Source: Anaerotignum lactatifermentans (GTDB taxonomy: Bacteria > Bacillota > Clostridia > Lachnospirales > Anaerotignaceae). From it: 64,000 bases of DNA. Positions 24,855 through 33,146 of this stretch are shown here, piece after piece. A model generated the notes under the pieces. The model saw nothing but the letters and a program-made list of their open reading frames with translations. It was not told where the DNA came from and searched no databases. The translations under genes were made by a program, and so were the position numbers. Position 1 is the first letter of the stretch. Each line of letters begins with the position of its first letter. Location of the stretch: contig NZ_JACSNY010000002.1 of NCBI RefSeq assembly GCF_016902535.1, positions 231,221 to 295,220 on the forward strand, given 5' to 3'.

Positions 24855-25720
24855 TTTCTTTCCTCCTCCAGAAGATCCCAGGGAATCAGCAGTCCATAGC
24901 TGCCCGCAAAAGGCGTGGGACTGATTCCGATCCACAGATCCTTCCATATAGTTTCTCTGCCGTTTTGCCAAAGCCGAAGCTCCTCCGCCGCAAACAGCAG
25001 GATATGTCCTTCCTCCAAACCAAGAGCTGAATAGGCTATTTCCTTCAATTCCTCCGTGCTTTTTTCCGATTCTGTCAGGCTTGCTTTACGAATCAGGGAC
25101 AAGGCGGTTTCTCTGGAAAGCAGAGGTAGACAAACAGACAGCTCTATTACAGGGATACCCTTTCCTTCCTGCTTTAGTGCGTTGCCTGTATCAAAAAAAC
25201 CTCTGACCTGCACCCGTTTGCCTCTTCTATGGATCTCCGCCTGGCAATAGAGCTGGCGTTTCGCCGTATGACTTTCCAGCCATCTGCGAATGATCCGAAG
25301 CAGTATATAAAAAACTGCCCACGCCCATAAAAAGATCTGCCATGGCATCCAAATTCCCTGCCATCTTCTGCCGCTGCGCCAAAGAGACTGTGTTCCCGCC
25401 ACAGTCATTACCGCCATCATTCCCCCGCCAACCAGAAAGGTAGAAAACCATAGCGCAGCCATCGCGGAAAGAAAACGTCTCATGGTTTTAGGAGAAAAGC
25501 AGATCATAACCGCCGCTGATTGGGCGGCTGCTGCCGAGATCCAGCCATTCCATCCAAGGCAAAGGAACACACAGCAAATGGCGGAAGCGAAAAATGCTCC
25601 CCCAAAAAGCTTTCCTTTACCAGCAGAGCATCCTGTCAGGTATCCTGCCGCCGTCAGAATCAAAAGGTCCATGGCAAAGGTGCAGAAGAAGAGAATGTCT
25701 ATGTATATGACACTTTCCAC
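24851..25720 (-). CDS. spoIIGA: Pro-sigma-E processing peptidase SpoIIGA
   Basis: 289 residues, GTG start at 25720 after AGGAGGGGG. N-terminal half has five hydrophobic helices; C-terminal half is an aspartic-protease-like domain with the catalytic motif FFDTGN (D177) and a later hydrophobic-Gly strand. SpoIIGA cuts pro-SigE in the mother cell once activated by forespore SpoIIR. Its stop overlaps the sigE start, giving equal expression. A Spo0A-type promoter may be directly upstream. Confidence 0.93.
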   Translation of the reverse strand: MESVIYIDILFFCTFAMDLLILTAAGYLTGCSAGKGKLFGGAFFASAICCVFLCLGWNGWISAAAAQSAAVMICFSPKTMRRFLSAMAALWFSTFLVGGGMMAVMTVAGTQSLWRSGRRWQGIWMPWQIFLWAWAVFYILLRIIRRWLESHTAKRQLYCQAEIHRRGKRVQVRGFFDTGNALKQEGKGIPVIELSVCLPLLSRETALSLIRKASLTESEKSTEELKEIAYSALGLEEGHILLFAAEELRLWQNGRETIWKDLWIGISPTPFAGSYGLLIPWDLLEEERK

Positions 25721-25740
25721 AATACCCCCTCCTGTTGCCT

Positions 25741-25815
25741 ATTATACGAAAGGTGTGGGAAAAAACTTGTCGCATCGGCTGACAGGCAGAAAAAAAAGAC
25801 TGTCATACTTCGACA
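25741..25815 (-). promoter_or_regulatory. Putative Spo0A-controlled spoIIG promoter
   Basis: Minus-strand -10 TATAAT at 25746-25741, seven bases before the start region. A -35-like GCGACA at 25773-25768 gives an unusually long 21-base spacer, like the 22-base spacer of Bacillus spoIIG. It lies inside a Spo0A-box-like TTGTCGCA (25767-25774), and a full box core TGTCGAA is at 25815-25809 within the upstream terminator. Confidence 0.4.
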
Positions 25816-25823
25816 GTCTTTTT
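25791..25823. terminator. Terminator after the nitroreductase gene
   Basis: Hairpin arms 25796-25804 and 25812-25820 with long A- and T-runs on either side; works in both directions. Confidence 0.8.
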
Positions 25824-25831
25824 CACGCTGT

Positions 25832-26620
25832 TTACAGCCAGGTAACATGCGCTTTTTTTCTGGGTACGGAACGCAGATAACGTACCGCAGGGTAACCCAG
25901 CAGCAGACAGGCGGCAATACGTTCTCCCTCAATGCTTAAGGCTTGCTGCGCGGCTTTGCTGTTTCCGATGGCGCGCTGGATGAACCCGCTGTACAGGGAA
26001 CCCAGCCCCAGACTTTCCGCCATCAGTTCCATGGTTCTGGCGGTCAGTTCTCCATTCCACGGATAGGCACAGGTAAGTACCAGCAGAACAGGTGCGCCGC
26101 AGAATAAACGGTCATTTTCCGGATTGGCCTGACGGTCTTTGCAAAATTCCAGAAGCATGCGCCGATATCCGGGATCTTCCCACTGTTCCGCCATCTCACG
26201 GAACCCTTCCCAGATCATCTCCCGGATCTGCGGCATTTGCTCCTGTACAAATACAAAATGGACATCCTGCCGATTTCTGGCTGTCGGTGTGTAACGCCCA
26301 GCCTCCAGAATCTGCGCCAGTTTTTCCGATTCTACCGGACGCTTCTCGTATTGTCTCGTAGAACGGCGGAATTGAAGAAAACGTAGAAAATCCGCCGGCG
26401 CCACCATACATTCTTCTCTGCTGCCGGAAAAAACCTCTGCCTGGTCATATCCTTCCATTTCTACGGCCTCTGTAGGACAGACCGCAAGACAATGTCCGCA
26501 TTCCATGCATTTTCCCAGAACCTCCGCCTTACCGGCCCGTACCTGAATGGTATGGCTGAAACAGTCCCTTTCACAGCTGCCGCAGCCAATGCATTTTTCC
26601 TTATGAACCAAAATCATCAA
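25832..26620 (-). CDS. Nitroreductase with N-terminal 2x[4Fe-4S] ferredoxin domain
   Basis: 262 residues. Ferredoxin domain (1-60) with CIGCGSCERDC and CMECGHCLAVCP, eight Cys for two clusters. Nitroreductase fold follows (about 70-262): RRSTRQYEKRPV (FMN-binding), ARNRQDVHFVFV, and the C-terminal LGYPAVRY. These fused proteins take electrons from the ferredoxin part to reduce an unknown substrate at FMN. GGTG precedes the ATG. Followed by a terminator; upstream gene nine bases away is a membrane protein, so perhaps cotranscribed. Confidence 0.9.
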   Translation of the reverse strand: MMILVHKEKCIGCGSCERDCFSHTIQVRAGKAEVLGKCMECGHCLAVCPTEAVEMEGYDQAEVFSGSREECMVAPADFLRFLQFRRSTRQYEKRPVESEKLAQILEAGRYTPTARNRQDVHFVFVQEQMPQIREMIWEGFREMAEQWEDPGYRRMLLEFCKDRQANPENDRLFCGAPVLLVLTCAYPWNGELTARTMELMAESLGLGSLYSGFIQRAIGNSKAAQQALSIEGERIAACLLLGYPAVRYLRSVPRKKAHVTWL

Positions 26621-26629
26621 ATCACCTTC

Positions 26630-27169
26630 TTATCCTTTCCAGATCTTCCAAATAAAATCCGCCATCATAACAATAAACAAAACGGTGCTGGCGGTATTCC
26701 AGCGCTGTTCCCCCATTTTGTTACGCATCTTTTCCAGCAGGGGCTGAAGCCCGTAAAGGATCACCATACCTCCTATGCCAAAACGGATACTGGGATTGAG
26801 GGCGATTCTCCCCTGAAAATGGAAGGGATAACTGCGATAGTCCCAAAGCCATCCGCCAGTGGTCCATTCCATTAGATAGCTGGTCAAAAGCTCCACCGTC
26901 GTTGTCAAAACGACGATACCGATAAATACAAGAAGCGGTGTGATGTTTATTTTTCCGACCAGAATACGTTTTTTGCGCAGCGGCCCCAAAACAAGAAGAA
27001 TCAGCACTGCGCCAAATCCATAGACCGGACAATAGGGTCCAAAGAGAAATCCCCTGTTGGAAAATCCCCATTGATAGACTACCGTTTCCAAAAATACTTC
27101 GTAAATCCAGCCTAATACTGCGTACAGCCAGAAATACAGGTACAAGGTTTTTAATCTTTTTACGACCAT
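26630..27169 (-). CDS. Membrane protein of the CmpB/DUF1113 'putative ABC transporter permease' family
   Basis: 179 residues with about five hydrophobic helices. Family signatures LGWIYEVFLE, NRGFLFGPYCPVYGFGA and SYLMEWTTGGWLWDYRSYPF are all present. The family name is historical; no ATPase partner is nearby and the function is unknown. AAGGAGG precedes the ATG. It lies nine bases upstream of the nitroreductase gene. Confidence 0.85.
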   Translation of the reverse strand: MVVKRLKTLYLYFWLYAVLGWIYEVFLETVVYQWGFSNRGFLFGPYCPVYGFGAVLILLVLGPLRKKRILVGKINITPLLVFIGIVVLTTTVELLTSYLMEWTTGGWLWDYRSYPFHFQGRIALNPSIRFGIGGMVILYGLQPLLEKMRNKMGEQRWNTASTVLFIVMMADFIWKIWKG

Positions 27170-27358
27170 TCATGCCTCCTTATCAACTATGCGCCCATTT
27201 CAAGCCAATTCCGGATGTTTGTCCCCTATCCGGAAAATCGCCTCCAGCAAGATCAGGCCGTGTTTCGTCCTGCATAGTGTTTTTGAGAAAAAGGACTCAA
27301 CGCAGCCTGTTGAGATATTATACCATTTTACTTCCTTTTGCGCTACTCTCCTTTTCCC

Positions 27359-27403
27359 GAAAAAAACAGGACATCCCTCCCGCTTCTGGAAGAATGTCCT
27401 GTT
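27359..27403 (-). terminator. Strong terminator at the end of the candidate RNA
   Basis: Hairpin of 12-13 base pairs (27365-27377 with 27391-27403) and a run of T on the minus strand. No gene stop lies just upstream of it, which is why a non-coding transcript is suspected. Confidence 0.85.
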
Positions 27404-27638
27404 CCCAGTCCGGCTCTCGCAGACTGCTTTTCACTGTTTGCGCTGCGATCTGTCCCCCATTGATGTGTTTCCACAGACAGATGATATCATGCGCTCCAGT
27501 AATCGGCAGATCACCCCACACTGCCTGAAAACGATGGTTTGCGCTGTGGCAGTCACCATGTTTTTTCGAATGAAGATAGCCCTCCTGTCTTTCTTTATCT
27601 CTTCAGATTCTAAGCTCTGTACATTGTTGTATCGCAGT
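27361..27638 (-). ncRNA. Candidate structured non-coding RNA
   Basis: The 27174-27787 interval has no convincing gene. On the minus strand a plausible promoter (AAGACA, 17 bases, TATGCT at 27650-27645 with an extended TG) is followed about 278 bases later by a strong hairpin terminator with seven T. In between, several stems can be drawn: a GAAA-looped TGTG/CACA hairpin inside an ATCTGTC/GACAGAT stem, an ACTGCC/GGCAGT stem and a CAGTC/GACTG stem. The decamer CAGCGCAAAC occurs twice. Reading frames through it run into the terminator and lack ribosome sites at a start codon. I match it to no known RNA class. Confidence 0.35.
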
Positions 27639-27711
27639 GATAAAAGCATAGCACAAATTTTAACTGATGTCTTTTTTTCTTCCTGAGAAATCATTTTTCA
27701 GGTATAAAATG

Positions 27712-27742
27712 CAGGCCCACTCTGTCAGAGGCAGAATGGGCC
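27712..27742 (-). terminator. Probable terminator after the Cys-rich protein gene
   Basis: GC-rich hairpin (GGCCCA with TGGGCC arms, 27713-27742) 45 bases past the stop of the Cys-rich gene. The T-stretch after it is weak. Confidence 0.5.
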
Positions 27743-27787
27743 GTAAAAAGTACCGGTCAATACTTCATTTTTCTGCCGGTATCTCCG

Positions 27788-28141
27788 TTAAATCTCTGCT
27801 GGAACTTCGGGAGTAACCACGGCACAGTTTGTGCAGACATCCTCAGAGGTAGCGCCGTTGCAGTTGATATAGGCATCCCCTACCTCTGCTACCGCGCCGA
27901 AATCAATGGGAACAGCTACACAGACATCCTGCGCGATCGTAAAAGTGCAAATACCATTTTTGACACCGGAGCATACGTTCCAGCCAGAGGTAATCTTGGG
28001 TTCTCCGCAGCATTTTGTTACTGTTGTGCCCGCCTTTGCGTAAGGTGTTACTGTTACAGGAACACAGACAGAAGCGGTCTGGTATCCAACAGCGGGACAG
28101 GTCTGATTTTCCATTACATCCTGAAATACATTGCTTTCCAT
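27788..28141 (-). CDS. Cys-rich hypothetical protein, possible spore-surface protein
   Basis: 117 residues with about ten Cys spread along the chain, including a CC pair in TKCCGEPK, and repeated VCVPV and CVAVPI strands. No signal peptide, no membrane helix. I do not recognise a named family; small Cys-rich beta proteins of this kind are common in clostridial spore coats. A sigma-E/K-type -10 (CATATGGT) is found upstream at the right distance, supporting late mother-cell expression. AAAGGAG precedes the ATG. Coat function is inference. Confidence 0.65.
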   Translation of the reverse strand: MESNVFQDVMENQTCPAVGYQTASVCVPVTVTPYAKAGTTVTKCCGEPKITSGWNVCSGVKNGICTFTIAQDVCVAVPIDFGAVAEVGDAYINCNGATSEDVCTNCAVVTPEVPAEI

Positions 28142-28171
28142 AACACATTTCTCCTTTTTTGTTTGTACTAC

Positions 28172-28198
28172 ACCATATGCGGCTCGTCCCAGGATGTG
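28172..28198 (-). promoter_or_regulatory. Putative sigma-E/sigma-K promoter of the Cys-rich gene
   Basis: Minus strand CAC (28198-28196), 16 bases, CATATGGTG (28179-28171). The -10 fits CATANNNT; for sigma-K (AC, about 17, CATANNNTA) the last base differs. About 30 bases before the ATG. Confidence 0.4.
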
Positions 28199-28253
28199 CT
28201 CGATACACCTATTTTTTTGTTTTTCATAATTTAAAAGAAAAAGAGGTGATACT

Positions 28254-28748
28254 ATGAACAGGCGAAAAAAACTCCTGATTTATCTCAGTCATATGCGCTT
28301 AACGGATAAAATTCTATTTTTTTATTTGCTGATTCTGCTGCTGCAAATGACATTAAGTATTTTTCATGTCAGTTCCTCGCAGACCTATACCTCCGTAGAT
28401 ACCATGATGCGGACAACCGCAGCCACAATTTTCGGCTATTTCATCAGTATATCTTTTGAAAAAGACGAAGACCCCGTCAAATTGGAAAAAGAAAATGCGG
28501 AAATCCGGACCGCTTCCGCAGAAGGGGCTCCATCTGCGGGATCTGAGATGTGTCGTCTGGGATGCCGGATTCACCAGCAGATTGTAATTGTCGCTGGGAT
28601 CGGTGTCCTTTCGCTGGGCATTCTGCTGTTACTAAGAAATTTTGCTGTACCTCTGCCCCAAGGGCCTACGCCTGTCACATTGATGCAGGATTTTATTGTT
28701 GGAAGCGTCGGATTTCTGATTGGACATGCGAAATATGAAAAGACATAA
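28254..28748 (+). CDS. Hypothetical membrane protein
   Basis: 164 residues. N-terminal basic part, two hydrophobic helices (about 20-38 and 55-68), a charged loop with EKDEDPVKLEKENAEI, then two more helices (about 108-128 and 142-156). Two Cys in the loop-helix junction (CRLGC). I do not recognise the family. Divergent from the Cys-rich gene, with GAGGTG before the ATG. Confidence 0.7.
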   Translation: MNRRKKLLIYLSHMRLTDKILFFYLLILLLQMTLSIFHVSSSQTYTSVDTMMRTTAATIFGYFISISFEKDEDPVKLEKENAEIRTASAEGAPSAGSEMCRLGCRIHQQIVIVAGIGVLSLGILLLLRNFAVPLPQGPTPVTLMQDFIVGSVGFLIGHAKYEKT

Positions 28749-28815
28749 TAGATAATAAATAAAGGAGTCCCCCTAAAGCGGTCTTTTCTTTAGAAAACAA
28801 TTTCAATCAAAATTA

Positions 28816-28863
28816 AATTGCCTGAATCCTCTTGACTGCAAGGATTCAGGCAATATCTTTTTT
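28816..28863. terminator. Bidirectional terminator between convergent genes
   Basis: Perfect 13-base-pair hairpin (TTGCCTGAATCCT and its complement) with T-run on the plus strand. A second small hairpin with TTTTTT follows at 28875-28898. Confidence 0.8.
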
Positions 28864-28896
28864 CTTTGGAAGATGCTCCTTATGGAGCTCCCTTTT

Positions 28897-29751
28897 TTAG
28901 GATATAGTTTCCCGTTCTATGCCATGAGACAGAAGAAAATCTGTCCATGCGCCATAGCAGGCGGCTTTTAGATGGGCATTGTCGAAGGTATATTCCTTGG
29001 ATAAATTTCCATTTCCATCAGAATACAGATCATTCACATCCAGGTAAAATATATTCCAGCCATCCGCCAATGTGGAAATATCCTCATTACGTACTTTAAT
29101 ATTGGGATTATTGATATAAGCGTCGGAATCAGAGCGTTCCTGCGTCACATAGAGGATGCCCTGCACAAAAATGATCGCGTCCGGCTGCATGGCGCGAATC
29201 CGGTTAACGGCTTCTGTATAAGTCTGGAGGAATCGTTCTCGTGTCCCTGTTCCCAATTCATTGATACCTACCATCAGGTAAATCTTTCCAAACTGTTTTT
29301 CCTTCAGTCCCTGGTCCAATGTACCCATGGAGCCGTCCGCCAGCGGAACAATGGGATCGTCAAAAAGGGAATAAATCGTCAGCCCTACCTCCGCGTAATA
29401 GGTTGCGTTGTCCAGTCCGGAATATTCGGAAAGACCAACCATACGGGAATCCCCGATAAACAACGCGTCGTCAAAATAGGAGCGGTCAACGGAAACAAAA
29501 GGAAGCGGATCATCTGAACGGTCTACCGGCTGAGATTTACCAACGAAGATCTCCAGCTCGTCAGAAACGGGCGCCTTTCCCCTGTTCTGGATTTCTTCTT
29601 TCAAAGCCAGACAAGCATAAGTTACACTAGGCTGCGGCCCGTTTGCTCCTGCCGCCGTGTGTCCCTGAACCCGGGTCCAGATGCCAAAGCCTTCCGCTGC
29701 CACAAACGTAATCAATAAGACCACCAGCAAAGGATAGCCTATTTTTTTCAT
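28897..29751 (-). CDS. SGNH/GDSL-type hydrolase-like protein, partner of MBOAT
   Basis: 284 residues with an N-terminal signal-anchor (about 5-25). SGNH blocks: FIGDSRMVG (nucleophile Ser, about residue 100), the Asn in VGINELG, and the Asp/His pair in DNAHLKA near the C-terminus. Such proteins next to an MBOAT acyltransferase move acetyl groups onto extracellular polysaccharide or peptidoglycan (PatB, AlgX/J or DltD-like roles). It lies 23 bases after the MBOAT gene. The exact polymer is unknown. Confidence 0.8.
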   Translation of the reverse strand: MKKIGYPLLVVLLITFVAAEGFGIWTRVQGHTAAGANGPQPSVTYACLALKEEIQNRGKAPVSDELEIFVGKSQPVDRSDDPLPFVSVDRSYFDDALFIGDSRMVGLSEYSGLDNATYYAEVGLTIYSLFDDPIVPLADGSMGTLDQGLKEKQFGKIYLMVGINELGTGTRERFLQTYTEAVNRIRAMQPDAIIFVQGILYVTQERSDSDAYINNPNIKVRNEDISTLADGWNIFYLDVNDLYSDGNGNLSKEYTFDNAHLKAACYGAWTDFLLSHGIERETIS

Positions 29752-29774
29752 ATTATCACCTCTAACAGTTCATA

Positions 29775-31106
29775 TCAGAAACTGAAATACATAAACGGAT
29801 TATTGACTCCCTGGGCCAGAAGATAAACAGAGCCCCAGAAGATCACCGTTAAAAGCAGGATTACATACCACTTATCTCTGCGCTGGCGCATCCATTTCTC
29901 CGGTGCGATGAACAGCAGACAGATGCCAATGAGCAGAAATGGCCAGTACATACTGCCGTATTTCAAATAGTCACCTGCAGAAACATTGATACCGCTATTT
30001 CCTAAAATGGGGGCAAAAAGTCTGAGGAAAAACCATTTTATGTCTGCCAGATCATCCAGCGCGAAAAATACCCAGGACATAGGAAGAAGGAGCCATACAT
30101 AAATATGCCCGAAAAATCCAGTCAAAAAACGCTTCAGGAATATTTTTTCCAAAGCGATCCAGAAAAAAAGGAATAATCCCCAAAGCAAAAAAGAAGGTCC
30201 AATGCCATGCCAGAGTCCTGTCAGCAGCCAGACAGCCAGTAAATTCAGTATTGTCTGCGGCAAGCCCTTTTTACTGCCGCCCATAGGGAAATAAACATAT
30301 TCCCGAAACCATCTGCCCAGTGTCATGTGCCATCTGCGGTAAAATTCTGAAACAGACCGGGAAAGATATGGCAAATCAAAGTTTTCCGGCAGATAAACAC
30401 CGATCATCCGCCCGATGCCTATGGCCATCAGCGAATAGCCCTGGAAATCGAAATACAGCTGCAATGTAAAAGCCAGAATTCCCATCCATGCCAGCGGTGT
30501 GGAAATGCTTGGTATCCCGATGGTCTGCACTTCCCGCCAAAGGCCGGAAAGCTGATTGGCCAGCAATACCTTATATCCCAGACCTATGATAAAATAAATC
30601 AGACCATTTTCTATCCGACGAAGAATGGCATCCTTCCTGTTTGCCACAGTCGTCACATAATGATCGGGCATATCCCCGATCTGCGCGATGGGGCCGGAAA
30701 GCAGCTTTGGGAAAAACAATATGTACGCCGCTAAATCGGAAAAATGATATTGCACTTCCTTATTCCGGTAAATATAAATCAGCATAGACAGCATGGTAAA
30801 GACAAGAAAGCTGACGCCGGGCATAAAATTTCCGGAGATTTTGGTGTAAATTAAAATCCCAAGAAAAAGCAGAATGAAAACTGCCAAAGCTGGCTTCCCT
30901 TTTTCCTTTACAGAATAAGCACCCAGAATGGCCGCGGCAGTCATTGCCAGCAGCGCCGCCGTCCACATGCCACAGGAAATGCCATAAAAAATTACCGTTG
31001 CGGCGATGATCCAAAATTTTCTCCATTGTTCTGATGTAAATATATAGTACCCGATCAGAAAAGCCGGTAAAAACCACAAAATAAAGGGTATGCTTCCGAA
31101 ATCCAT
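29775..31106 (-). CDS. MBOAT-family O-acyltransferase (AlgI/DltB-like)
   Basis: 443 residues with ten or more membrane helices. MBOAT signatures: YPYLSRSVSEFYRRWHMTLGRWF-type segment with SEFYRRWHM and the WLLTGLWHG catalytic His motif; a preceding DFQGYSLMAIG. It carries acyl groups across the membrane for O-acetylation of a surface polymer, with the following SGNH protein as acceptor enzyme. No dlt or alg genes are nearby. GAGGAGG precedes the ATG. Confidence 0.9.
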   Translation of the reverse strand: MDFGSIPFILWFLPAFLIGYYIFTSEQWRKFWIIAATVIFYGISCGMWTAALLAMTAAAILGAYSVKEKGKPALAVFILLFLGILIYTKISGNFMPGVSFLVFTMLSMLIYIYRNKEVQYHFSDLAAYILFFPKLLSGPIAQIGDMPDHYVTTVANRKDAILRRIENGLIYFIIGLGYKVLLANQLSGLWREVQTIGIPSISTPLAWMGILAFTLQLYFDFQGYSLMAIGIGRMIGVYLPENFDLPYLSRSVSEFYRRWHMTLGRWFREYVYFPMGGSKKGLPQTILNLLAVWLLTGLWHGIGPSFLLWGLFLFFWIALEKIFLKRFLTGFFGHIYVWLLLPMSWVFFALDDLADIKWFFLRLFAPILGNSGINVSAGDYLKYGSMYWPFLLIGICLLFIAPEKWMRQRRDKWYVILLLTVIFWGSVYLLAQGVNNPFMYFSF

Positions 31107-31171
31107 CGGTTGGTTCCTCCTCGTTTGTTTCCTAAAACAGCATATTATTTATGTAAAAAAGTTACGATTTC

Positions 31172-31211
31172 AAAAAAATACGACGCTCCAAAATATTTTC
31201 GGAGCATCGTT
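31172..31211 (-). terminator. Terminator after the EamA transporter gene
   Basis: Hairpin 31180-31189 with 31201-31210 (two mismatch pairs) and a seven-T run on the minus strand. The remaining 31211-31395 stretch is A/T-rich with nothing else recognised. Confidence 0.7.
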
Positions 31212-31395
31212 TCTATATTCAGAAAAGCGTAATGTTATTATATGTCAGAATATCTCAGGAAACAAGCCTGTTTCACGTAATTTTTCTTTTTTTTCTATTT
31301 TATACAAAAGCCGGAGAAAATCCCTTCCTTTCATGGCCTATTTTCCCTTTTTCAGAAATTACAATGGAAATTCATGGTTAACGTAAATAGCTCTA

Positions 31396-32265
31396 TTATT
31401 GTTTTCCCTTCAGATTAAATACGACAATACAGCAGATAATGATGGCGCCCCCCAGAAATGTACCCATATTGGGCATTTCTTTTAGGATAATAAATCCCAG
31501 TACTGTCGACAGCAGCGGCGTAACAAACATGAAGTTGGTTACTTCGCTGGTCTTTTCCGCATAGGACATGGCCTTGCCCCAAAGGAAATACGCAATCGCA
31601 CTGGGAAATATCCCCAGATAAATCAAAGAAGCGATTTCCGCAGGTGCGGAGGTTTTTAAGAGTTCTACCGCCGGAAGAAGACTGAATAAAAACAGGATTG
31701 CGCCGCAGAGCATACTGTAGGTAACGATCTCCAGCGCGTTATAGCCTTTTTTTGCCAGATTTTTATTGATAAAATTATACGCGCAGAAGACGCAGGCCGC
31801 GCCCAGTGTCCAGACGATACCGATATTAACAGAAAAAATCCCTTCCCACAAAAGCAGTACAAGTACGCCTGCAAATGCCCCCAGAATGGAGATCCAACCG
31901 ATCCAGTTGATTTTTTCCTTATAAAATGCAGAAGCCAGAACTGCCGTCAGAATAGGAGTAATGGCAATTACAATACTGCTGGTAGCGGAAGTTAACGTCT
32001 GAATCCCGGTGTTAAAACAAATCAAATACAATGTAAATCCACACAAGCCTGCCAGAAAAAACACAGGAATATCCTTTAATCTGGGTCGCTTAATATGATT
32101 CATTTTTCCAATAAGGAGTAAAAAACAGGCCGCTACGCTACATCGAACCAGCCCCAGCGCATTGGCCGTGAAATGCTGCTGCGCGATTTTCGTCAGCGGA
32201 AAAGCCGATGCCCATAAAAAAACAGTAATAAAACTATATAAAAATACCTTTTTCTTTTGATTCAT
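31396..32265 (-). CDS. EamA/DMT-family transporter
   Basis: 289 residues from the ATG at 32265 (AAAGGAGAGAG before it; the frame is open to 32331). Ten helices in two EamA repeats: WASAFPLTKIAQQHFT near the start of the first and GVLVLLLWEG and LGIFPSAIAYFLW in the second. These carry metabolites or drugs out of or into the cell; substrate unknown. Monocistronic. Confidence 0.87.
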   Translation of the reverse strand: MNQKKKVFLYSFITVFLWASAFPLTKIAQQHFTANALGLVRCSVAACFLLLIGKMNHIKRPRLKDIPVFFLAGLCGFTLYLICFNTGIQTLTSATSSIVIAITPILTAVLASAFYKEKINWIGWISILGAFAGVLVLLLWEGIFSVNIGIVWTLGAACVFCAYNFINKNLAKKGYNALEIVTYSMLCGAILFLFSLLPAVELLKTSAPAEIASLIYLGIFPSAIAYFLWGKAMSYAEKTSEVTNFMFVTPLLSTVLGFIILKEMPNMGTFLGGAIIICCIVVFNLKGKQ

Positions 32266-32417
32266 TTCGCTCTCTCCTTTGCTGAAAACAATATACAGCA
32301 TCGTAAAGCAGAAATCAACCGTTTTTGACAAATATATTTTACTTTTGTACGCTATTTTTTTCTTGCAATCTATGGCAAGGAGTGATATACTAATCTAGCA
32401 TATTTTGTGTACTGCTT

Positions 32418-32490
<73 letters not shown>

Positions 32491-32499
32491 CTTTAGAAT

Positions 32500-32540
32500 A
32501 AAACGGTTAAAACATTGTGTTTTAGCCGTTTTATTTTTTT
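32500..32540 (+). terminator. Terminator of tRNA-Thr
   Basis: Fifteen-base-pair perfect hairpin (32500-32514 with 32518-32532) followed by ATTTTTTT. Confidence 0.9.
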
Positions 32541-32594
32541 GCGGCAAAGCACGGATCTTTTACCCGTCATTTTGGAAATTTCAGAGAAATGCTG

Positions 32595-32774
32595 TTGTCA
32601 TTTCAAAAATGTCGTGTTACAATCATGTTGCATTCAGCCAAATCAGAAATGTTGATGCAAACAGGTGGAAAAGGAGATTTCAGATCAATCACCATAAGGC
32701 TTTATAATGGAGCCTTCCTATATGGTGTTTTGGATGTGATTTTTCTTTGATAGATAAAGATCGGAGGGATAATA
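32595..32774 (+). promoter_or_regulatory. SigA promoter and structured leader of the hydrogenase-maturation genes
   Basis: TTGTCA (32595-32600), 17 bases, TACAAT (32618-32623). The leader of about 140 bases can form a TTGCAT/ATGCAA hairpin (about 32629-32661) and a larger stem (CACCATA with TATGGTG, 32690-32727) followed by TTTT. This may be an attenuator or binding structure; I recognise no riboswitch class. Confidence 0.5.
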
Positions 32775-33029
32775 ATGAATACAGAAAGTAAAATTGGTGT
32801 CATTGGCATTGTTGTGGAAAAAGAGGCGTCTGTAGATGTCCTGAACGAAACACTGCATAAATACAGAGAGTATATCATCGGCCGCATGGGAATTCCCTAT
32901 CGGGAAAAGAAAATCAATATCATCAGCATCGCCATGGACGCACCGGAGGATGTGATTTCCTCTTTATCTGATAAAATCGGGAATCTGCCCGGTATTCAGT
33001 CCAAAACAGTATATTCCGGTGAAAATTAA
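32775..33029 (+). CDS. TM1266-family putative iron-only hydrogenase system regulator
   Basis: 84 residues, an ACT/ferredoxin-like fold. Family features: IGVIGIVVE at the N-terminus, YREYIIGRMGIPYREKKINIISI, and a LPGIQSKTVYS ending. In many anaerobes this gene lies with hydE, hydF, hydG or hydA. CGGAGGG precedes the ATG. Here it is 117 bases upstream of hydF. Ligand and action are unknown. Confidence 0.88.
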   Translation: MNTESKIGVIGIVVEKEASVDVLNETLHKYREYIIGRMGIPYREKKINIISIAMDAPEDVISSLSDKIGNLPGIQSKTVYSGEN

Positions 33030-33146
33030 AAAACGTGTCAAAAAGCTGCCGTTTTCTCTGGTTCTTTCCTGAGAGTAAAACGGCTTCTTTTAATTCCAGC
33101 CGGAAATCATATTTTTATGTAGAACCAGAAGCAAAAGGAGGTTTTT

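Noticed and set aside
27361..27638. c-di-GMP-I riboswitch in the 27.5 kb gap
   Set aside because: A CAGCGCAAACC segment looks like the GGGCAAACC block, but the other conserved blocks (GACGCAAAGCC and the tetraloop receptor) are missing and no gene lies in range after the terminator.
27431..27694. 87-residue minus-strand ORF, and the 27318-27521 ORF in another frame
   Set aside because: Neither has a ribosome site near its start, they overlap each other, and one runs through a strong terminator. A structured RNA fits better.
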